DNA of 64,000 nt from Lepidurus packardi (lineage: Eukaryota; Arthropoda; Branchiopoda; Notostraca; Triopsidae): positions 77,001-141,000 of the forward strand of contig JAKZAN010000039.1 in NCBI GenBank assembly GCA_023053545.1. Reading direction: 5' to 3'. Shown piece after piece: positions 50,929-63,359 of the stretch. Below the pieces are notes generated by a model, which was given only the letters and a program-made list of their open reading frames with translations, made no database searches and was not told where the DNA came from. A program made the translations under genes and the position numbers. How positions within the stretch are numbered: position 1 is the first letter of the stretch; every line of letters starts with the position of its first letter.

Positions 50929-53099
50929 TAAGGAACTAATTCAGTCCGTAAGGAATTAATTCAGTCCGTAAGGAATTATTTCAGTCCGTAATTAATTAAT
51001 TCATTCCTTACGGAATTAATTTAGTCCATAAGGAATTAATTTAGTCTGTAAGGATTTAATTAAGTCCGTAATGAATTAATTCAATCAGTAAATAATTAAT
51101 TCAGTCCGTAAGGAATTAATTCAGTCCGTAAGGACTTAATTCAGTCCGTAAGGATTTAATTCAGTCCGGAAGGTATTAATTCAGTCCGTAAGGAATTAAT
51201 TCAGTCCGTAAGGAATTAATTCAGTCCGTAAGGAATAAGTTCAGTACGTAAGGAATTAATTCAGTCCGTAATCGATTAATTCAGTCCGTAATGAATTAAT
51301 TCAGTCCGTATGAAATTAATTCAGTCCGTAAGGAATTAATTCAGTCCGTAAGGAATTAATTCAGTCCATAAGTAATTATTTTAATTAAGTCCATAAGGAA
51401 TTAATTCAGTCTGTAAGGATTTAATTAAGTCCGTAATGAATTAATTCAGTCCGTAAGGATTTAATTCAGTCCGTAAGGAATTAATTCAGTCCGTAAGGAA
51501 TTAATTCAGTCCGTAAGGATTTAATTCAGTCCGTAAGGTATTAATTCAGTCCGTAAGGAATTAATTCAGTCCGTAAGGAATTAATTCAGTCCGTAAGGAA
51601 TTAATTCAGTCCGTAAGGAATTAATTCAGTCCGTAAGGAATTAATTCAGTCCGTAAGGAATTAATTCAGTCCGTAAGGAATAAGTTCAGTACGTAAGGAA
51701 TTAATTCATTCCGTAATCGATTAATTAAGTCCGTAATGAATTAATTCAGTCCGTATGAAATTAACTCAGTCCGTAAGGAATTAATTAAGGAATTAATTCA
51801 GTCCGTAAGGAATTAATTCAGTCCGTAAGGAATTAATTCAGTCCGTAAGGAATTAATTCAGTCCGTAAGGAATTAACTCAGTCCGTAAGGATTTAATTCA
51901 ATCCGTAAGGTATTAATTCAGTCCGTAAGGAATTAATTCAGTCCGAAAGGAATTAATTCAGTCCGTAAGGAGTTAATTCAGTCCGTAAGGAATTAATTCT
52001 GTCCGTGAGGATGTAATTCAGTCCGTAAGGAATTAATTCAGTCCGTAAGGAATTAATTCAGTCTGTAAGGATTTAATTAAGTCCGTAATGAATTAATTCA
52101 GTCCGTAAGGATTTAATTCAGTCCGTAAGGAATTAATTCAGTCCGTAAGGAATTAATTCAGTCCGTAAGGAATTAATTAAGTCCGTAAGGAATTAATTAA
52201 GTCCGTAAGGAATTAATTCAGTCCGTAAGGAATTATTTCAGTCCGTAATTAATTAATTCATTCCTTACGGAATTAATTTAGTCCATAAGGAATTAATTTA
52301 GTCTGTAAGGATTTAATTAAGTCCGTAATGAATTAATTCAGTCAGTAAGGAATTAATTCAGTCCGTAAGGAATTAATTCAGTCCGTAAGGAATTAATTCA
52401 GTCCGTAAGGATTTAATTCAGTCCGGAAGGTATTAATTCAGTCCGTAAGGAATTAATTCAGTCCGTAAGGAATTAATTCAGTCCGTAAGGAATAAGTTCA
52501 GTACGTAAGGAATTAATTCAGTCCGTAATCGATTAATTCAGTCCGAAATGAATTAATTCAGTCCGTATGAAATTAATTCAGTCCATAAGGAATTATTTTA
52601 ATTAAGTCCATAAGGAATTAATTCAGTCTGTAAGGATTTAATTAAGTCCGTAATGAATTAATTCAGTCCGTAAGGATTTAATTCAGTCCGTAAGGAATTA
52701 ATTCAGTCCGTAAGGAATTAATTCAGTCCGTAAATATTTAATTCAGTCCGTAAGGTATTAATTCAGTCCGTAAGGAATTAATTCAGTCCGTAAGGAATTA
52801 ATTCAGTCCGTAAGGAATTAATTCAGTCCGTAAGGAATTAATTCAGTCCGTAAGGAATTAATTCAGTCCGTAAGGAATTAATTCAGTCCGTAAGGAATAA
52901 GTTCAGTACGTAAGGAATACTTTCAGTCCGTAATCGATTAATTAAGTCCGTAATGAATTAATTCAGTCCGTATGAAATTAACTCAGTCCGTAAGGAATTA
53001 ATTAAGGAATTAATTCAGTCCGTAAGGAATTAATTCAGTCCGTAAGGAATTATTTCAGTCCGTAATTAATTAATTCAGTCTGTAAGGATTTAATTAAGT

Positions 53100-54620
53100 C
53101 CGTAATGAATTAATTCAGTCCGTAAGGAATTAATTCAGCCCGTAAGGAATTAATTCAGTCCCCAAGGAATTAACTCAGTCCGTAAGGATTTAATTCAATC
53201 CGTAAGGTATTAATTCAGTCCGTAAGGAATTAATTCAGTCCGTAAGGAATTAATTCAGTCCGTAAGGAGTTAATTCAGTCCGTAAGGAATTAATTCTGTC
53301 CGTGAGGATGTAATTCAGTCCGTAAGGAATTAATTCAGTCCGTAAGGAATTAATTCAGTCTGTAAGGATTTAATTAAGTCCGTAATGAATTAATTCAGTC
53401 CGTAAGGATTTAATTCAGTCCGTAAGGAATTAATTCAGTCCGTAAGGAATTAATTCAGTCCGTAAGGAATTAATTCAGTCCGTAAGGAATTAATTCAGTC
53501 CGTAATCGAATAATTAAGTCCGTAAGGAATTAATTCAGTACGTATGAAATTAATTCAGTCCGTAAGGAATTAATTCAGTCCGTAAGAAATTAAGTCAGTC
53601 CGTAAGGAATTATTTTAATTAAGTCCATAAGGAATTAATTCAGTCTGTAAGGATTTAATTAAGTCCGTAATGAATTAATTCAGTCCGTAAGGATTTAATT
53701 CAGTCCGTAAGGAATTAATTCAGTCCGTAAGGAATTAATTCAGTCCGTAAGGATTTAATTCAGTCCGTAAGGTATTAATTCAGTCCGTAAGGAATTAATT
53801 CAGTCCGTAAGGAATTAATTCAGTCCGTAAGGAATTAATTCAGTCCGTAATTAATTAATTCAGTCCGTAAGGAATTAATTCAGTCCGTAAGGAATTAATT
53901 CAGTCCGTAAGGAATAAGTTCAGTACGTAAGGAATTAATTCAGTCCGTAATCGATTAATTAAGTCCGTAATGAATTAATTCAGTCCGTATGAAATTAACT
54001 CAGTCCGTAAGGAATTAATTAAGGAATTACTTCAGTCCGTAAGGAATTAATTCAGTCCGTAAGGAATTATTTCAGTCCGTAATTAATTAATTCATTCCTT
54101 ACGGAATTAATTAAGTCCATAAGGAATTAATTCAGTCTGTAAGGATTTAATTAAGTCCGTAATGAATTAATTCAGTCCGTAAGGAATTAATTCAGTCCGT
54201 AAGGAATTAATTCAGTCCGTAAGGAATTAATTCAGTCCGTAAGGATTTAATTCAATCCGTAAGGAATTAATTCAGTCCGTAAGGAATTAATTCAGTCCGT
54301 AAGGAATTAATTCAGTCCGTAAGGAATTAATTCAGTCCGTAAGGAATTATTTCAGTCCGTAATTAATTAATTCATTCCTTACGGAATTAATTAAGTCCAT
54401 AAGGAATTAATTCAGTCTGTAAGGATTTAATTAAGTCCGTAATGAATTAATTCAGTCCGTAAGGAATTAATTCAGTCCGTAAGGAATTAATTCAGTCCGT
54501 AAGGAATTAATTCAGTCCGTAAGGATTTAATTCAATCCGTAAGGTATTAATTCAGTCCGTAAGGAATTAATTCAGTCCGTAAGGAATTAATTCAGTCCGT
54601 AAGGAGTTAATTCAGTCCGT
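53100..54620 (+). repeat. Segment repeated at about 57380-58920 (spacing 4.27-4.37 kb)
   Basis: Shared order: GGATTTAATTCAATCC, GTGAGGATG, TACGTATGAAATT, the 25-base monomer, a TAATTAATTAATTCAG unit, ATCGATTA, the 12-base unit and two marker cassettes. The spacing is 4273 at the GTGAGGATG unit and 4373 at the 25-base unit, so five monomers (about 57741-57840) are extra in the second copy. Confidence 0.75.
54060..54619 (+). repeat. 280-bp (14-monomer) tandem duplication
   Basis: The stretch from a TTATTTCAG monomer through the marker cassette, four consensus units and an ATTCAATCCG monomer is present from 54060 and again from 54340. The same doubled arrangement is found from about 58438 and 58718, so the 280-base duplication came before the copying of the surrounding 1.5 kb. 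Confidence 0.8.
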
Positions 54621-55719
54621 AAGGAATTAATTCTGTCCGTGAGGATGTAATTCAGTCCGTAAGGAATTAATTCAGTCCGTAAGGAATTAATTCAGTCCGT
54701 AAGGAATTAATTAAGTCCGTAAGGAATTAATTAAGTCCGTAAGGAATTAATTCAGTACGTAAGGAAATATTTCAGTCCGTAATTAATTAATTCATTCCTT
54801 ACGGAATTAATTAAGTCCATAAGGAATTAATTTAGTCTGCAAGGATTTAATTAAGTCCGTAATGAATTAATTCAGTCCGTAAGGAAAAACTTCAGTACGT
54901 AAGGAAATAATTCAGTCCGTAATGGATTAATTCAGTACGTAAGGAATTAATTCAGTCAGTAAGGAATTAATTCAGTCCGTAAGGAATTAATTCAGTCCGT
55001 AAGGAATTAATTCAGTCCGTAAGGGTTTAATTCAGTCCGTAAGGTATTAATTCAGTCCGTAAGGAATTAATTCTGTCCGTAAGGAATTAATTAAGTCCGT
55101 AATGAATTAATTCAGTCCGTATGAAATTAATTCAGTCCGTAAGGAATTCATTCAGTCCGTAAGGAATTCGTTCAGTCCGTAAGGAATTCATTCAGTCCGT
55201 AAGGAATTAATTCAGTCCGTAAGGAATTAATTCAGTCCGTAAGGAATTAACTCAGTCCGTAAGGATTTAATTCAATCCGTAAGGTATTAATTCAGTCCGT
55301 AAGGAATTAATTCAGTCCGTAAGGAATTAACTCAGTCCGTAAGGATTTAATTCAATCCGTAAGGTATTAATTCAGTCCGTAAGGAATTAATTCAGTCCGT
55401 AAGGAATTAATTCAGTCCGTAAGGAGTTAATTCAGTCCGTAAGGAATTAATTCTGTCCGTGAGGATGTAATTCAGTCCGTAAGGAATTAATTCAGTCCGT
55501 AAGGAATTAATTCAGTCTGTAAGGATTTAATTAAGTCCGTAATGAATTAATTCAGTCCGTAAGGATTTAATTCAGTCCGTAAGGAATTAATTCAGTCCGT
55601 AAGGAATTAATTCAGTCCGTAAGGAATTAATTCAGTCCGTAAGGAATTAATTCTGTCCGTAAGGAATAAGTTCAGTACGTAAGGAATTAATTCAGTCCGT
55701 AATCGATTAATTAAGTCCG

Positions 55720-57050
55720 TAAGGAATTAATTCAGTACGTAAGGAAATATTTCAGTCCGTAATTAATTAATTCATTCCTTACGGAATTAATTAAGTCCAT
55801 AAGGAATTAATTTAGTCTGTAAGGATTTAATTAAGTCCGTAATGAATTAATTCAGTCCGTAATGAAAAACTTCAGTACGTAAGGAAAAAATTCAGTCCGT
55901 AATGGATTAATTCAGTACGTAAGGAATTAATTCAGTCAGTAAGGAATTAATTCAGTCCGTAAGGAATTAATTCAGTCCGTAAGGAATTAATTCAGTCCGT
56001 AAGGGTTTAATTCAGTCCGTAAGGTATTAATTCAGTCCGTAAGGAATTAATTCAGTCCGTAAGGAATTAATTAAGTCCGTAATGAATTAATTCAGTCCGT
56101 ATGAAATTAATTCAGTCCGTAAGGAATTCATTCAGTCCGTAAGGAATTCGTTCAGTCCGTAAGGAATTCATTCAGTCCGTAAGGAATTAATTCAGTCCGC
56201 AATGGATTAATTAAGTCCGTAAGGAATTCATTCAGTCCGTAAGGAATTCATTCAGTGAGAAAAGAATTCAATCAATCTTAAAGAATTAATTCAGTCCGTA
56301 AGGAACTAATTCAGTCCGTAAGGAATTAATTCAGTCCGTAAGGAATTAATTAAGTCCGTAAGGAATTAATTAAGTCCGTAAGGAATTAATTCAGTCCGTA
56401 AGGAATTATTTCAGTCCGTAATTAATTAATTCATTCCTTACGGAATTAATTTAGTCCATAAGGAATTAATTTAGTCTGTAAGGATTTAATTAAGTCCGTA
56501 ATGAATTAATTCAGTCAGTAAGGAATTAATTCAGTCCGTAAGGAATTAATTCAGTCCGTAAGGAATTAATTCAGTCCGTAAGGATTTAATTCAGTCCGGA
56601 AGGTATTAATTCAGTCCGTAAGGAATTAATTCAGTCCGTAAGGAATTAATTCAGTCCGTAAGGAAAAAGTTCAGTACGTAAGGAATTAATTCAGTCCGTA
56701 ATCGATTAATTCAGTCCGTAATGAATTAATTCAGTCCGTATGAAATTAATTCAGTCCGTAAGGAATTAATTCAGTCCGTAAGGAATTAATTCAGTCCATA
56801 AGGAATTATTTTAATTAAGTCCATAAGGAATTAATTCAGTCTGTAAGGATTTAATTAAGTCCGTAATGAATTAATTCAGTCCGTAAGGATTTAATTCAGT
56901 CCGTAAGGAATTAATTCAGTCCGTAAGGAATTAATTCAGTCCGTAAGGATTTAATTCAGTCCGTAAGGTATTAATTCAGTCCGTAAGGAATTAATTCAGT
57001 CCGTAAGGAATTAATTCAGTCCGTAAGGAATTAATTCAGTCCGTAAGGAA
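55720..57050 (+). repeat. Segment repeated at 61679-63000 (spacing about 5.96 kb)
   Basis: Shared order: TTCAGTACG with GGAAATATTTCAG, marker cassette, GGAAAAACTTC, GGGTTTAATTC, GAATTCGTTCAG, CGCAATGG, landmark trimer, CCGGAAGGTATTA, ATCGATTAATTCAG and the 25-base monomer. The spacing falls from 5959 to 5958 because the second copy has a 19-base unit (TCAGTCCTAAGGG) at about 61955. Several single differences (AATGAAAAAC against AAGGAAAAAC, GGAAAAAATTC against GGAAATAATTC). Confidence 0.75.
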
Positions 57051-59224
57051 TTAATTCAGTCCGTAAGGAATTAATTCAGTCCGTAAGGAATTAATTCAGT
57101 CCGTAAGGAATAAGTTCAGTACGTAAGGAATTAATTCAGTCCGTAATCGATTAATTAAGTCCGTAATGAATTAATTCAGTCCGTATGAAATTAACTCAGT
57201 CCGTAAGGAATTTATTAAGGAATTAATTCAGTCCGTAAGGAATTAATTCAGTCCGTAAGGAATTATTTCAGTCCGTAATTAATTAATTCATTCCTTACGG
57301 AATTAATTAAGTCCATAAGGAATTAATTCAGTCTGTAAGGATTTAATTAAGTCCGTAATGAATTAATTCAGTCCGTAAGGAATTAATTCAGTCCGTAAGG
57401 AATTAATTCAGTCCGTAAGGAATTAATTCAGTCCGTAAGGAATTAACTCAGTCCGTAAGGATTTAATTCAATCCGTAAGGTATTAATTCAGTCCGTAAGG
57501 AATTAATTCAGTCCGTAAGGAATTAATTCAGTCCGTAAGGAGTTAATTCAGTCCGTAAGGAATTAATTCTGTCCGTGAGGATGTAATTCAGTCCGTAAGG
57601 AATTAATTCAGTCCGTAAGGAATTAATTCAGTCTGTAAGGATTTAATTAAGTCCGTAATGAATTAATTCAGTCCGTAAGGATTTAATTCAGTCCGTAAGG
57701 AATTAATTCAGTCCGTAAGGAATTAATTCAGTCCGTAAGGAATAAGTTCGGTACGTAAGGAATTAATTCAGTCCGTAAGGAATTAATTCAGTCCGTAAGG
57801 AATTAATTTAGTCCGTAAGGAATTAATTCAGTCCGTAAGGAATAAGTTCAGTACGTAAGGAATTAATTCAGTCCGTAATCGATTAATTAAGTCCGTAAGG
57901 AATTAATTCAGTACGTATGAAATTAATTCAGTCCGTAAGGAATTAATTCAGTCCGTAAGGAATTAATTCAGTCCGTAAGGAATTATTTTAATTAAGTCCA
58001 TAAGGAATTAATTCAGTCTGTAAGGATTTAATTAAGTCCGTAATGAATTAATTCAGTCCGTAAGGATTTAATTCAGTCCGTAAGGAATTAATTCAGTCCG
58101 TAAGGAATTAATTCAGTCCGTAAGGATTTAATTCAGTCCGTAAGGTATTAATTCAGTCCGTAAGGAATTAATTCAGTCCGTAAGGAATTAATTCAGTCCG
58201 TAAGGAATTAATTCAGTCCGTAATTAATTAATTCAGTCCGTAAGGAATTAATTCAGTCCGTAAGGAATTAATTCAGTCCGTAAGGAATAAGTTCAGTACG
58301 TAAGGAATTAATTCAGTCCGTAATCGATTAATTAAGTCCGTAATGAATTAATTCAGTCCGTATGAAATTAACTCAGTCCGTAAGGAATTAATTAAGGAAT
58401 TAATTCAGTCCGTAAGGAATTAAATCAGTCCGTAAGGAATTATTTCGGTCCGTAATTAATTAATTCATTCCTTACGGAATTAATTAAGTCCATAAGGAAT
58501 TAATTCAGTCTGTAAGGATTTAATTAAGTCCGTAATGAATTAATTCAGTCCGTAAGGAATTAATTCAGTCCGTAAGGAATTAATTCAGTCCGTAAGGAAT
58601 TAATTCAGTCCGTAAGGATTTAATTCAATCCGTAAGGTATTAATTCAGTCCGTAAGGAATTAATTCAGTCCGTAAGGAATTAATTCAGTCCGTAAGGAAT
58701 TAATTCAGTCCGTAAGGAATTATTTCAGTCCGTAATTAATTAATTCATTCCTTACGGAATTAATTAAGTCCATAAGGAATTAATTCAGTCTGTAAGGATT
58801 TAATTAAGTCCGTAATGAATTAATTCAGTCCGTAAGGAATTAATTCAGTCCGTAAGGAATTAATTCAGTCCGAAAGGAATTAATTCAGTCCGTAAGGATT
58901 TAATTCAATCCGTAAGGTATTAATTCAGTCCGTAAGGAATTAATTCAGTCCGTATGAAATTAATTCAGTCCGTAAGGAATTCATTCAGTCCGTAAGGAAT
59001 TCATTCAGTGTGAAAAGAATTCAATCAATCTTAAAGAATTAATTCAGTCCGTAAGGAACTAATTCAGTCCGTAAGGAACTAATTCAGTCCGTAAGGAATT
59101 AATTCAGTCCGTAAGGAATTAATTAAGTCCGTAAGGAATTAATTAAGTCCGTAAGGAATTAATTCAGTCCGTAAGGAATTATTTCAGTCCGTAATTAATT
59201 AATTCATTCCTTACGGAATTAATT

Positions 59225-60485
59225 TAGTCCATAAGGAATTAATTTAGTCTGTAAGGATTTAATTAAGTCCGTAATGAATTAATTCAGTCAGTAAGGAATT
59301 AATTCAGTCCGTAAGGAATTAATTCAGTCCGTAAGGAATTAATTCAGTCCGTTAGGAATAAGTTCAGTACGTAAGGAATTAATTCAGTCCGTAATCGATT
59401 AATTCAGTCCGTAATGAATTAATTCAGTCCGTATGAAATTAATTCAGTCCGTAAGGAATTAATTCAGTCCGTAAGGAATTAATTCAGTCCGTAAGGAATT
59501 AATTCAGTCCGTAAGGAATTATTTTAATTAAGTCCATAAGGAATTAATTCAGTCTGTAAGGATTTAATTAAGTCCGTAATGAATTAATTCAGTCCGTAAG
59601 GATTTAATTAAGTCCGTAATGAATTAATTCAGTCCGTAAGGAATTAATTCAGTCTGTAAGGATTTAATTAAGTCCGTAATGAATTAATTCAGTCCGTAAG
59701 GAATTAATTCAGTCCGTAAGGAATTAATTCAGTCCGTAAGGAATCAATTCAGTCCGTAAGGATTTAATTCAATCCGTAAGGTATTAATTCAGTCCGTAAG
59801 GAATTAATTCAGTCCGTAAGGAGTTAATTCAGTCCGTAAGGAATTAATTCTGTCCGTGAGGATGTAATTCAGTCCGTAAGGAATTAATTCAGTCCGTAAG
59901 GAATTAATTAAGTCCGTAAGGAATTAATTAAGTCCGTAAGGAATTAATTCAGTACGTAAGGAAATATTTCAGTCCGTAATTAATTAATTCATTCCTTACG
60001 GAATTAATTAAGTCCGTAAGGAATTAATTTAGTCTGTAAGGATTTAATTAAGTCCGTAATGAATTAATTCAGTCAGTAAGGAATTAATTCAGTCCGTATG
60101 GAATTAATTCAGTCCGTAAGGAATTAATTCAGTCCGTAAGGAATAAGTTCAGTACGTAAGGAATTAATTCAGTCCGTAATCGATTAATTCAGTCCGTAAT
60201 GAATTAATTCAGTCCGTATGAAATTAATTCAGTCCGTAAGGAATTAATTCAGTCCGTAAGGAATTAATTCAGTCCGTAAGGAATTAATTCAGTCCGTAAG
60301 GAATTATTTTAATTAAGTCCATAAGGAATTAATTCAGTCTGTAAGGATTTAATTAAGTCCGTAATGAATTAATTCAGTCCGTAAGGATTTAATTAAGTCC
60401 GTAATGAATTAATTCAGTCCGTAAGGAATTAATTCAGTCTGTAAGGATTTAATTAAGTCCGTAATGAATTAATTCAGTCCGTAAT
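59225..60485 (+). repeat. 785-bp tandem duplication
   Basis: About 59225-59695 is repeated at 60010-60480, including a TCAG monomer, AATAAGTTCAGTACG, ATCGATTAATTCAG, the 25-base monomer and a doubled GGATTTAATTAAG / TAATG run. A few differences are seen (CCGTTAGGAATAA against CCGTAAGG, GTATGGAATT against GTAAGGAATT, TCCATAAGG against TCCGTAAGG). Confidence 0.75.
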
Positions 60486-63359
60486 TAATTAATTCAGTCC
60501 GTAAGGAATTAATTCAGTCCGTAAGGAATTAATTCAGTCCGTAAGGAATAAGTTCAGTACGTAAGGAATTAATTCAGTCCGTAATCGATTAATTAAGTCC
60601 GTAATGAATTAATTCAGTCCGTATGAAATTAACTCAGTCCGTAAGGAATTAATTAAGGAATTAATTCAGTCCGTAAGGAATTAAATCAGTCCGTAAGGAA
60701 TTATTTCAGTCCGTAATTAATTAATTCATTCCTTACGGAATTAATTAAGTCCATAAGGAATTAATTCAGTCTGTAAGGATTTAATTAAGTCCGTAATGAA
60801 TTAATTCAGTCCGTAAGGAATTAATTCAGTCCGTAAGGAATTAATTCAGTCCGTAAGGAATTAATTCAGTCCGTAAGGATTTAATTCAATCCGTAAGGTA
60901 TTAATTCAGTCCGTAAGGAATTAATTCAGTCCGTAAGGAATTAATTCAGTCCGTAAGGAATTAATTTAGTCTGTAAGGATTTAATTAAGTCCGTAATGAA
61001 TTAATTCAGTCAGTAAGGAATTAATTCAGTCCGTAAGGAATTAATTCAGTCCGTAAGGAATTAATTCAGTCCGTAAGGAATAAGTTCAGTACGTAAGGAA
61101 TTAATTCAGTCCGTAATCGATTAATTCAGTCCGTAATGAATTAATTCAGTCCGTATGAAATTAATTCAGTCCGTAAGGAATTAATTCAGTCCGTAAGGAA
61201 TTAATTCAGTCCGTAAGGAATTATTTTAATTAAGTCCATAAGGAAATAATTCAGTCTGTAAGGATTTAATTAAGTCCGTAATGAATTAATTCAGTCCGTA
61301 AGGATTTAATTAAGTCCGTAATGAATTAATTCAGTCCGTAAGGATTTAATTCAATCCGTAAGGTATTAATTCAGTCCGTAAGGAATTAATTCAGTCCGTA
61401 AGGAATTAATTCAGTCCGTAAGGAATTAATTCAGTCCGTAAGGAATTAATTCAGTCCGTAAGGATTTAATTCAATCCGTAAGGTATTAATTCAGTCCGTA
61501 AGGAATTAATTCAGTCCGTAAGGAATTAATTCAGTCCGTAAGGAGTTAATTCAGTCCGTAAGGAATTAATTCTGTCCGTGAGGATGTAATTCAGTCCGTA
61601 AAGAACTAATTCAGTCCGTAAGGAATTAATTAAGTCCGTAAGGAATTAATTAAGTCCGTAAGGAATTAATTAAGTCCGTAAGGAATTAATTCAGTACGTA
61701 AGGAAATATTTCAGTCCGTAATTAATTAATTCATTCCTTACGGAATTAATTAAGTCCGTAAGGAATTAATTTAGTCTGTAAGGATTTAATTAAGTCCGTA
61801 ATGAATTAATTCAGTCCGTAAGGAAAAACTTCAGTACGTAAGGAAATAATTCAGTCCGTAATGGATTAATTCAGTACGTAAGGAATTAATTCAGTCAGTA
61901 AGGAATTAATTCAGTCCGTAAGGAATTAATTCAGTCCGTAAGGAATTAATTCAGTCCTAAGGGTTTAATTCAGTCCGTAAGGTATTAATTCAGTCCGTAA
62001 GGAATTAATTCAGTCCGTAAGGAATTAATTAAGTCCGTAATGAATTAATTCAGTCCGTATGAAATTAATTCAGTCCGTAAGGAATTCATTCAGTCCGTAA
62101 GGAATTCGTTCAGTCCGTAAGGAATTCATTCAGTCCGTAAGGAATTAATTCAGTCCGCAATGGATTAATTAAGTCCGTAAGGAATTCATTCAGTCCGTAA
62201 GGAATTCATTCAGTGAGAAAAGAATTCAATCAATCTTAAAGATTTAATTCAGTCCGTAAGGAACTAATTCAGTCCGTAAGGAATTAATTCAGTCCGTAAG
62301 GAATTAATTCAGTCCGTAAGGAATTAATTAAGTCCGTAAGGAATTAATTCAGTCCGTAAGGAATTATTTCAGTCCGTAATTAATTAATTCATTCCTTACG
62401 GAATTAATTTAGTCCATAAGGAATTAATTTAGTCTGTAAGGATTTAATTAAGTCCGTAATGAATTAATTCAGTCAGTAAGGAATTAATTCAGTCCGTAAG
62501 GAATTAATTCAGTCCGTAAGGAATTAATTCAGTCCGTAAGGATTTAATTCAGTCCGGAAGGTATTAATTCAGTCCGTAAGGAATTAATTCAGTCCGTAAG
62601 GAATTAATTCAGTCCGTAAGGAATAAGTTCAGTACGTAAGGAATTAATTCAGTCCGTAATCGATTAATTCAGTCCGTAATGAATTATTTCAGTCCGTATG
62701 AAATTAATTCAGTCCGTAAGGAATTAATTCAGTCCGTAAGGAATTAATTCAGTCCGTAAGGAATTATTTTAATTAAGTCCATAAGGAATTAATTCAGTCT
62801 GTAAGGATTTAATTAAGTCCGTAATGAATTATATCAGTCCGTAAGGATTTAATTCAGTCCGTAAGGAATTAATTCAGTCCGTAAGGAATTAATTCAGTCC
62901 GTAAGGATTTAATTCAGTCAGTAAGGTATTAATTCAGTCCGTAAGGAATTAATTCAGTCCGTAAGGAATTAATTCAGTCCGTAAGGAATTAATTCAGTCC
63001 GTAAGGAATTAATTAAGTCCGTAAGGAATTAATTCAGTACGTAAGGAAATGTTTCAGTCCGTAATTAATTAATTCATTCCTTACGGAATTAATTAAGTCC
63101 ATAAGGAATTAATTTAGTCTGTAAGGATTTAATTAAGTCCGTAATGAATTAATTCAGTCCGTAAGGAAAAACTTCAGTACGTAAGGAAATAATTCAGTCC
63201 GTAATGGATTAATTCAGTACGTAAGGAATTAATTCAGTCAGTAAGGAATTAATTCAGTCCGTAAGGAATTAATTCAGTCCGTAAGGAATTAATTCAGTCC
63301 GTAAGGGTTTAATTCAGTCCGTAAGGTATTAATTAAGTCCGTAAGGAATTAATTCAGTC

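Larger units (their letters stand above)
51990..61595 (+). repeat. GTGAGGATG monomer variant, seven copies
   Basis: A TTCTGTCC monomer followed by GTGAGGATGTAATTCAG starts (at GTCCGTGAGG) at 52001, 53298, 54635, 55455, 57571, 59852 and 61574. A GGAGTTAATTC monomer lies two units upstream in all or nearly all copies. The variant is absent from the first 51 kb (the GTGAG of the landmark trimer is a different context). It co-defines the right-hand subdomain with the 25-base monomer. Confidence 0.83.
51366..62790 (+). repeat. 25-bp deletion-junction monomer, nine copies, right-hand subdomain only
   Basis: Units reading GGAATTATTTTAATTAAG occur with their TTATTTTA at 51377, 52593, 53610, 56807, 57983, 59519, 60304, 61221 and 62764, each leading into TCCATAAGG and the TCTG monomer. 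Compared with the intact marker cassette (60 bases from the TTATTTCAG to the TCCA monomer) 35 bases are missing, including the inverted TCCTTACGGA core. None occurs before 51.3 kb, so this marks a separately homogenised subdomain. Confidence 0.85.
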
